DNA of 64,000 nt from Burkholderiaceae bacterium. GTDB lineage: Bacteria; Pseudomonadota; Gammaproteobacteria; Burkholderiales; Burkholderiaceae_E. Shown in pieces: positions 58,468 to 64,000 of the stretch (position 1 is the stretch's first letter; each line of letters opens with the position of its first letter). The translations under genes and the position numbers were made by a program. The DNA is taken from positions 124,001-188,000 of the forward strand of contig JADJVQ010000003.1 in the NCBI GenBank assembly GCA_016710525.1. Direction: 5' to 3'. The notes below the pieces were generated by a model, which was not told the DNA's origin, searched no databases, and was given only the letters and a program-made list of their open reading frames with translations.

Positions 58468-60837
58468 TCAGCTCGCCGCGGCGGCAAACGCCTGGTCGCG
58501 GCGCAGCAGCGCTTCGATCCGCTCGATGGGCATCGGCCGGCCATACAGGTAACCCTGCATCTCGTCGCAGCCGAACCCGGCGAGCATGCCGGCCTGTTCT
58601 TCGGTTTCGACGCCCTCGGCGATCACCCGCAGTCCCAGGCTGTGGGCCAGCGCGATCGTGGCCTGGGCGATGGCGCGGTCATTGGGGTCGTCGACCAGAT
58701 CGCGCACGAACGACCGGTCGATCTTCAGATGATCGATCGGGAACAGCTTCAGATAGGACAGCGACGAGTAGCCGGTCCCGAAGTCGTCGATCGCCAGCAT
58801 CAGCCCCAGGCGCTTCAGGCCGGCCAGCACCTGGATCGCCTCCTGGGGATTCTCCATCGCGGCCGACTCGGTGATCTCCAGTTCGATGACCGCGGGCGGC
58901 ACCTGGTGCTTGAGGACGATCTGCTCGACCCGCGACAGGAAGTCGTGGTTGCGCAACTGGGCCGGCGACAGGTTGACCGAGATCCGGAAGGCGGTCATGC
59001 CGGCGTCCAGCCACAGCCGGGCCTGACGGCATGCCCGGTCGAGCACCCATTCGCCCAGCGGCACGATCAGGCCGATCTCCTCGGCGATCGGAATGAACCG
59101 GTCGGGCGCGATCGGACCCTCGTCGGGCAGCGTCCAGCGCAGCAGAGCCTCCATGCCGACGAACTGGCCCTCGCAATCGACCTGCATCTGGTAGTGCAGC
59201 TCGAAGGCGTCGTCCTTCAACGTGTTGCGCAGCTTCTGCTCGAGCGCGATGCGATCGAGCGCCGCCTTGTTCATCTGCGGCAGGAAATACCGGTAGGTGT
59301 TGCGGCCGGCCGACTTCGAGTGGTACATCGCGGCGTCGGCGTGCTTGAGCAGCGTGGCGCCGTCTTCGCCGTCGTCCGGAAAGGTGCTGATCCCGATCGA
59401 GGGCGTCGCGGTCAGCTCGTATCGTTCGAGCCGGACCGGCTCGCGCAGCACGCTCAGCACCCGCTCGGCCACCGCGGTGACGTCGTCGAGTTGGTCGATG
59501 TCACCGAGCAGCAGCACGAACTCGTCGCCGCCCAGCCGGGCCAGCAGATCGCGCGGGCGGCACACCGAGGTCAGGCGGCGGCCCACCTCGATCAGCAGCT
59601 GATCGCCGGTGGCATGGCCCAGCGTGTCATTGATCGTCTTGAAACGGTCCAGGTCGATGAACATCACGGCCACCCGGCGGTGGCGGCGGGTGGCCTCGCG
59701 CAGTGCCTGGGTCAGGCGAGACTCGAGCAGCGCGCGGTTGGGCAGGTCGGTCAGCGCATCGTGCTGGGCCAGGCGCATCACGCGGGCCTCGGCCTTCTTG
59801 CGGTCGGTGATGTCCCTCAGGGTGGCCAGGATCGCCGGCTTGCCGTCGATGCGCACGCGGGCAACCCGCAGTTCGGCCGTCCGGTCGCGACCGTCGGCGG
59901 CTTGCAGGCGCACCTCGCGACCCCGCGATCCGGCGTCCGGGCTCGCCATGGTCGGCGGTCCGTGCAGCAGGGCGATGTCGGTGCCCCCGATCGACGAATC
60001 GCCCTCGGGCGCCTCGGGATCGCCGACCCAGGCGCTGAAGCGGGTGCCGATCGCCTTCTCGGGCTGCCAGACCCGCAGCAGCACCAGGGCCGCGGCGTTC
60101 AGGTCGGTGATCACACCGCCGTGCACCACGAAGACCGCGTCCGGCGACAGTGAGAACAGATCGCGATAACTCTGTTCGCGCTCGCGCAGGGTCGATTCGA
60201 CGCGCGTTCGCTCGGCCACCTCCGTGCGCAGCTTGTCGTTGGCCTCGCGCAGCGCGCCCGCCCGCTGTTCCTGGTCATGCCAGAGCGACACCATGCGCGC
60301 GGTGAGCTGGGCGGTCTGCGAGCGGATGACCAGGGTCAGCGCCAGCAGGGTGGCGGTGGCCGACAGCCAGGCCACCGGATGGGAGACGTAGCCGGCGATG
60401 TCGTAATCGAACCGCAGCCAGTCGAGCCGCAGCGCGGCCAGCGTGGCCATCAGCATCAGGACGCTGACGCCGGCAGCCAGGGCGCCCGCGTTGGCGCCGA
60501 AGATGGTCGTGGCCAGGAAAATCATTCCGAGCAGCAGCACGACCGACTGGCCGGCCAGGCCATAGGTGGTCATCGCCACGGTTGCGGCGCCTGCGAACAA
60601 CGAGAGCAGAACCAGCGCCTGCCACTCCACGCTCATGTGCCGGCGCAGCAGGAATGCGGCCACCGACAGGCCGTAGACCAGGTAATGGGAAAAGCCCAGC
60701 GGGGCGTCGAGCAGCAGATTGCGCACGACGGCGAAGGCGAACATCAGGGTGCCGAATCCGAACAGCACGGCCGCCGACGACTCGACGACGTCCTGGCGGA
60801 TCTGGCGGATTGCCTGTTGCGGGTTGGGCTCAGCCAT
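58468..60837 (-). CDS. Membrane GGDEF-EAL cyclic-di-GMP protein with PAS domain
   Basis: A 789-residue signalling protein. N-terminal part (about 20-185) has six or more hydrophobic segments, a MASE-like sensor; a coiled linker and a PAS domain follow (YRDLFSLSPDAVFVVHGGVI, about 220-345). The GGDEF domain has an intact GGDEF at 436-440; the EAL domain has EAL at 563-565, plus ELEITESAAMEN, IDDFGTGYSSLSYL and IAEGVETEEQ. Both synthesis and breakdown of cyclic-di-GMP are therefore possible; which dominates cannot be told. Divergent from the DctP gene. Confidence 0.94.
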   Translation of the reverse strand: MAEPNPQQAIRQIRQDVVESSAAVLFGFGTLMFAFAVVRNLLLDAPLGFSHYLVYGLSVAAFLLRRHMSVEWQALVLLSLFAGAATVAMTTYGLAGQSVVLLLGMIFLATTIFGANAGALAAGVSVLMLMATLAALRLDWLRFDYDIAGYVSHPVAWLSATATLLALTLVIRSQTAQLTARMVSLWHDQEQRAGALREANDKLRTEVAERTRVESTLREREQSYRDLFSLSPDAVFVVHGGVITDLNAAALVLLRVWQPEKAIGTRFSAWVGDPEAPEGDSSIGGTDIALLHGPPTMASPDAGSRGREVRLQAADGRDRTAELRVARVRIDGKPAILATLRDITDRKKAEARVMRLAQHDALTDLPNRALLESRLTQALREATRRHRRVAVMFIDLDRFKTINDTLGHATGDQLLIEVGRRLTSVCRPRDLLARLGGDEFVLLLGDIDQLDDVTAVAERVLSVLREPVRLERYELTATPSIGISTFPDDGEDGATLLKHADAAMYHSKSAGRNTYRYFLPQMNKAALDRIALEQKLRNTLKDDAFELHYQMQVDCEGQFVGMEALLRWTLPDEGPIAPDRFIPIAEEIGLIVPLGEWVLDRACRQARLWLDAGMTAFRISVNLSPAQLRNHDFLSRVEQIVLKHQVPPAVIELEITESAAMENPQEAIQVLAGLKRLGLMLAIDDFGTGYSSLSYLKLFPIDHLKIDRSFVRDLVDDPNDRAIAQATIALAHSLGLRVIAEGVETEEQAGMLAGFGCDEMQGYLYGRPMPIERIEALLRRDQAFAAAAS

Positions 60838-60921
60838 CGATCCGGTAAGCGTGAAGTCGGCGAAACAATCCTATCGGTGGAAATCGGGCCGACTTCAGGC
60901 ATGGCCGCGGGCAGGCGGGCG

Positions 60922-60983
60922 GCGACCGCCGGGCGGTCGCCCGCGGCCCCTGTGCGGCCCCCGTGCGGCCCCCGTGCGGCCCG
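60922..60983. repeat. Palindrome and 11-base tandem repeats in a divergent intergenic region
   Basis: A perfect 19-base palindrome (60922-60940: 9-base arms around G), followed by an 11-base unit TGCGGCCCCCG repeated twice plus a partial copy from 60953. Between the GGDEF-EAL and DctP starts, so a possible operator or structured leader rather than a terminator. Confidence 0.55.
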
Positions 60984-61070
60984 GCGCCCCCGGCGGCCCC
61001 GCGGGAGCGGTCCGACGCTCGAGCGAGCGGCGGGAAGCGCGGGGAGCGCCGCAGCGCGGGTTTCGCGCTC

Positions 61071-61076
61071 TACAAT
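61071..61076 (+). promoter_or_regulatory. Probable -10 element of the orphan DctP gene
   Basis: TACAAT, five of six matches to the sigma-70 -10 consensus, 49 bases before the start codon and within a very GC-rich region. The -35 position 17 bases further up (around 61048) is not well conserved. Confidence 0.4.
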
Positions 61077-61124
61077 ATCCGCGCGACCACTTCCCAGTCG
61101 ACGCTACCCGATAGGAGACAAATA

Positions 61125-62153
61125 ATGCGATTCAAACACCTGGCGCTGGCCGCCGCCGTGGCACTGTCCAGCGCCGGAACGGCCCTCGCCCAGACCGTGA
61201 CGCTGAAGTTCCACACCTTCATGTCGCCGCAATCCAATGTCTGGAAGGACATGCACATCGGCTGGATGGACAAGGTCGAGAAAGATTCGGGCGGGCGGAT
61301 CAAGTTCGAGCGCTATCCGGCCATGCAGCTGGGCGGCACGCCCTTCAACCTGTTCGATCAGGCCAAGGACGGGGTCGTCGACGTGGTCTGGACGCTGGTC
61401 GGGAATACGCCTGGCCGCATGCCGCGCACCGAGGTGTTCGAGTTGCCGTTCATGATGACCAATGCCGAGGCCACCTCGCGCGCGATGTGGGAGTACGTCC
61501 AGGCCAACGCGAAGGACGAGTTCAAGGACGTCCAGCTGATTGCCCTGCACGTCCATGGCCCGGGCGTGTTCCACACCAAGGACAAGCCGATCAAGTCGGT
61601 GGCCGACTTGAAGGGCCTGAAGATGCGCGGCCCGACCCGCCTGACCACCAACATGCTGAAGTCGCTGGGCGCGGTGCCCGTCGGCCTGCCGCTGCCCCAG
61701 ATCCCGGATGCGATGTCCAAGGGCGTGATCGACGGTGCCGTGATCCCCTGGGAGGTGGTGCCATCGGTCAAGGTCAACGAACTGGCCAAGTTCCACTCCG
61801 AGTTCGATCCGAAGCTGCCGGCGCTCTACACCACCACGTTCGTGATGGCGATGAACAAGGCCAAGTACGACGCGCTGCCGGCCGACCTGAAAAAAGTGAT
61901 CGACGCCAACTCCGGCATCGAAACCTCGGCCTGGCTCGGCAAGACCCAGGAGGGCAATGACCCCAGGGGGCGCAAGACGGCCGAGGAGCGCAACAACACC
62001 ATCACCCGCCTCACCGCGGCCGACTATGAAGCCTTCCGCAAGGCCGCCGACCTGGTCGATGACGACTGGGTGAAGGAAATGTCGGGCAAAGGCATCAACG
62101 GCAAGCAGCTGCTGGATACCGCCAAGGCCCTGATCCAGAAAAACACGAAATAG
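61125..62153 (+). CDS. TRAP transporter substrate-binding protein DctP (orphan)
   Basis: Periplasmic binding protein of 342 residues with a Sec signal peptide (RFKHLALAAAVALSSAGTALA) and the DctP pattern: TLKFHTFMSPQSNVWKDM, DGVVDVVWTLVGNTPGRM, KMRGPTRLTTNMLKSLGAVP (with the conserved Arg that binds the carboxylate) and GVIDGAVIPWEVVPSVKVNE. ATG at 61125 with AGGAGA 6 bases before. No permease genes follow, but DctQ/DctM at 55.6-57.4 kb lack a binding protein, so these may work together. A strong palindrome follows its stop. Confidence 0.93.
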   Translation: MRFKHLALAAAVALSSAGTALAQTVTLKFHTFMSPQSNVWKDMHIGWMDKVEKDSGGRIKFERYPAMQLGGTPFNLFDQAKDGVVDVVWTLVGNTPGRMPRTEVFELPFMMTNAEATSRAMWEYVQANAKDEFKDVQLIALHVHGPGVFHTKDKPIKSVADLKGLKMRGPTRLTTNMLKSLGAVPVGLPLPQIPDAMSKGVIDGAVIPWEVVPSVKVNELAKFHSEFDPKLPALYTTTFVMAMNKAKYDALPADLKKVIDANSGIETSAWLGKTQEGNDPRGRKTAEERNNTITRLTAADYEAFRKAADLVDDDWVKEMSGKGINGKQLLDTAKALIQKNTK

Positions 62154-62161
62154 CCGCTGAC

Positions 62162-62180
62162 CGGGGCGCCTGGCGCCCCG
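62162..62180 (+). terminator. GC hairpin after the orphan DctP gene
   Basis: Perfect 9-base arms CGGGGCGCC and GGCGCCCCG around a single T, starting 8 bases after the stop codon. A further GCCGCGCC/GGCGCGGC pair follows. No U-run, so it may end or protect the mRNA rather than act as a textbook intrinsic terminator. Confidence 0.5.
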
Positions 62181-62237
62181 ATCCGCCGCGCCGGTCTGGC
62201 GCCTGGCGCGGCGCGCGGGCCGTGCCCAGCGGCCGGC

Positions 62238-62489
62238 TCAGCCCGGCTTCGGGGCGCAGCCGCCCGGCTTGTGCACCCGCTGGGTCGATGCGGGATGCTT
62301 GGCCAGCTTGGCCGCCGGGCGGCGTGGCCGGCGCACCAGTTCACCGCCGCAGTTGGGGCAGGTGCCGGCCAGCGGGCCTTGCGCGCAGTCCTGGCAGAAG
62401 GTGCATTCGAAGCTGCAGATCAGGGCCTGGGTCGAGTCGGGTGGCAGGTCGCGATCGCAGCATTCGCAGCCGGGTCGAAGGGCGAGCAT
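62238..62489 (-). CDS. DUF1272 cysteine-rich protein
   Basis: An 83-residue protein with eight cysteines in the DUF1272 arrangement: CECCDRDLPPDS, FECTFCQDCA and CPNCGGELV, suggesting two zinc-binding knuckles, followed by a basic tail (RRPRRPAAKLAKHPASTQR). Small conserved family of proteobacteria with no known function. ATG at 62489. Convergent with the DctP gene and 57 bases after the NIPSNAP gene's stop on the same strand. Confidence 0.92.
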   Translation of the reverse strand: MLALRPGCECCDRDLPPDSTQALICSFECTFCQDCAQGPLAGTCPNCGGELVRRPRRPAAKLAKHPASTQRVHKPGGCAPKPG

Positions 62490-62546
62490 GGCGTCTCCAG
62501 TGGGTGTCTGAGTCAGGGCGTGATGGCGGATCGAGGCCTTGCCGGG

Positions 62547-63185
62547 CTATTTCAGCGGCGAGTGGGGCGCGGGCAGCAGGATCGTCGAGTGCATCTCTTC
62601 GAGCAGCGCGGTGCTCTGGCTGATGAACGCCTGCCAGCCGGGGTCGGCCAGCGCGGCCGCGCGGGCGGCTGCGCGGGCATTCAGATCCGCATAGGCCCAG
62701 AGGTGGCACAGCTCGTTCGGCTGACCGGCCTCGGTCTGCCAGAGTCCGACGATCTTCGAATACCGCTCGCGATGCACCAGGGCGCCCGTGAAGAGATCGA
62801 GCCATTGCCGGGCTGCGCCGCCCGGCTTCGCACGATAGCTTCGGAACTCGTAGATGTTGCCGCTCGACAGCGGCGCGACCGGTGCGATCACGCCGTTGAG
62901 CAGCCGGATATCCTGGCGCAGGATCAGCGGCCGGATCAGCGGCACGTATTCACCGGTCCAGCGCGGGTTCTGCGCGAGTTCGCCGCGCAACCGGGAGCGC
63001 TCGTTCAGATCGGGGTAGCTCCAAAGATGCATGACCTGATTGAGCGGGCCGATATCGGTCCACCAGTAGCCTTCTAGCTTGCCGTAATCGTCCTTGCGGA
63101 TCTCGAGCGATACGGTGCTCGCCGCTTTGACCATGTCGCCCGTCGTGCCGGGCTTCAGGGTGTAGGTTCTCAACTCGTAGATCAT
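62547..63185 (-). CDS. NIPSNAP-family protein
   Basis: A 212-residue protein with two NIPSNAP (dimeric alpha-beta barrel) repeats: IYELRTYTLKPGTTGDMVKA with NQVMHLWSYPDLNERSRLR, then IYEFRSYRAKPGGAARQWLD with NELCHLWAYADLNARAA. The ATG at 63185 matches the family start exactly; the frame is open a further 27 residues. Role in bacteria is unknown; some relatives lie in catabolic clusters. Divergent from the enoyl-CoA hydratase gene across an AT-rich promoter region. Confidence 0.9.
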   Translation of the reverse strand: MIYELRTYTLKPGTTGDMVKAASTVSLEIRKDDYGKLEGYWWTDIGPLNQVMHLWSYPDLNERSRLRGELAQNPRWTGEYVPLIRPLILRQDIRLLNGVIAPVAPLSSGNIYEFRSYRAKPGGAARQWLDLFTGALVHRERYSKIVGLWQTEAGQPNELCHLWAYADLNARAAARAAALADPGWQAFISQSTALLEEMHSTILLPAPHSPLK

Positions 63186-63307
63186 CGGAATCCCCTGGTC
63201 CTGGCGGCCGTTGAGGCGCATCTGCCGCAGGACTTCGCAAGGCCCGCGCGAAGGTGTCTGAGGCAACAGGCAGAAGATACCCCTGAAGTGAACTTCGGAA
63301 GGCTCAC

Positions 63308-63337
63308 TTGACGCTCCATTTAGTTACAAACAATAAT
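63308..63337 (+). promoter_or_regulatory. Sigma-70-like promoter of the enoyl-CoA hydratase gene
   Basis: TTGACG (63308-63313) and AATAAT (63332-63337), each five of six matches, separated by 18 bases in a notably AT-rich island of this GC-rich sequence. The start codon follows about 40 bases downstream. Confidence 0.55.
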
Positions 63338-63378
63338 TAAAAACCAGGTCATTCCGACCTTCCCTGCAGAGCACCTCC

Positions 63379-64000
63379 ATGCCAGTCAATCCCGGCGCCG
63401 CGGCCAGTTCGAGCCCTGCCGACTCGCTGATCCAGGTCGACATCGACGACACGATCGCACGCATCGCCCTGGCGCGTCCGCACAAGCGCAACGCCTTGTC
63501 GGACCCGCTGGTGCTGGCGCTGCGCGACGCCTTCGAAACCCTGCCGGCCTCGGTGCAGGCGGTGGTGCTGCATGCGCAGGGCCCGCAGTTTTGCGCCGGG
63601 CTCGATCTGTCCGAAATGGTCGAGCACGATGTGCCCGGCGGTGTCGCCCACTCCCGGATGTGGCACTCGGCCTTCGAGGCCATCCAGTTCGGCCGGGTGC
63701 CGGTGGTTGCGGCGCTGCGCGGCGCGGTGATCGGCGGCGGACTGGAGCTGGCCGCCAGCTGCCACATCCGGGTGGCCGAGCCCAGCACCTTCTACGCGCT
63801 GCCCGAAGGCAGCCGGGGGCTGTTCACGGGGGGCGGCGGGTCGGTGCGCATCTCGCGGCTGATCGGCGTGGCCCGCATGACCGACATGATGCTCACCGGC
63901 CGGGTGCTCGACGCAACCGAGGCGCACGCGGCCGGCCTGTCGCAATACCTGGTCGGCGCCGACGAGGCCCTGCCCAAGGCGGTCGAACTGGCGCGCAAGA
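63379..64000 (+). CDS. Enoyl-CoA hydratase/isomerase (crotonase) family, 3' end outside window
   Basis: First 207 residues of a crotonase-fold protein, cut by the window end. Opening residues are a non-conserved extension, then IARIALARPHKRNALSDPLV, the oxyanion-hole segment FCAGLDLSEMV, and VVAALRGAVIGGGLELAASC with the second oxyanion glycine; HIRVAEPSTFYALPEGSRGL contains the usual catalytic-Glu region, then GVARMTDMMLTGRVLDATEA. Likely acts on an acyl-CoA in fatty-acid or aromatic degradation; specific substrate unknown. The ATG at 63379 has only a weak ribosome site. Confidence 0.92.
   Translation, partial: MPVNPGAAASSSPADSLIQVDIDDTIARIALARPHKRNALSDPLVLALRDAFETLPASVQAVVLHAQGPQFCAGLDLSEMVEHDVPGGVAHSRMWHSAFEAIQFGRVPVVAALRGAVIGGGLELAASCHIRVAEPSTFYALPEGSRGLFTGGGGSVRISRLIGVARMTDMMLTGRVLDATEAHAAGLSQYLVGADEALPKAVELARK

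Overview
The window reads as chromosomal DNA of a GC-rich betaproteobacterium, most likely of the order Burkholderiales. The evidence is the strongly GC-biased third codon positions, the gene order def-fmt-htpX-rsmB-DUF4390-ntrY-ntrX-trkA, small proteins resembling DUF3567 and DUF1272 that are typical of this group, and several TRAP transporters. I saw no rRNA, convincing tRNA, insertion sequence or CRISPR array.

Layout. 0-4.5 kb: the 3' part of prfC, a frameshifted SDR gene, panC and a dienelactone hydrolase in one leftward operon, then folE. 4.5-8.1 kb: two M20 amidohydrolases and a PLP-dependent threonine/serine dehydratase. 8.2-12.7 kb: two frameshifted MFS transporters, an unknown membrane protein and a LysR regulator. 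12.8-16.6 kb: small genes (DUF2917, glycine-zipper lipoprotein, VOC protein, GST, TerC, ChaC-like) and an orphan leftward terminator that may end a small RNA. 16.6-22 kb: topB, dprA and a LysM protein, all leftward. 22.1-31.3 kb: the rightward protein-maturation, rRNA-methylation, two-component and potassium-uptake block. 31.4-37.1 kb: a TRAP transporter for an organic (keto) acid and an SSF symporter, lying between trkA and trkH. 37.2-44.1 kb: trkH, a CobW-like protein with its GTPase motifs eroded, a DUF3567 protein, and an esterase/nitronate monooxygenase/hydrolase/thioesterase set. 44.2-45.7 kb: a cytochrome P450.

45.8-53.7 kb is the most unusual part. It is a rightward operon-like cassette with two tandem copies of a two-gene module. 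Each module has a giant (about 835-residue) putative zinc metallopeptidase followed by a partner of unknown family. The peptidases end in a metzincin-like signature that is interrupted by about 45 residues and then continues with an archaemetzincin-like HC, C-x-M, C-x2-C series. The cassette is preceded by a small protein that appears to start at a CTG codon and by a very acidic 85-residue protein. The first partner carries a signal peptide; the second does not and is frameshifted. A secreted, perhaps contractile-injection-system, effector/immunity arrangement is an attractive but unproven reading.

53.7-64 kb: an MlrC-like M81 peptidase, a rhodanese and TRAP permease subunits in a leftward operon, an enol-lactonase-like hydrolase, a GGDEF-EAL protein, an orphan TRAP binding protein, DUF1272 and NIPSNAP proteins, and the start of an enoyl-CoA hydratase cut by the window end.

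At least four genes carry single-base frame breaks. They may be genuine decay or draft-assembly indels; the sequence alone cannot decide.
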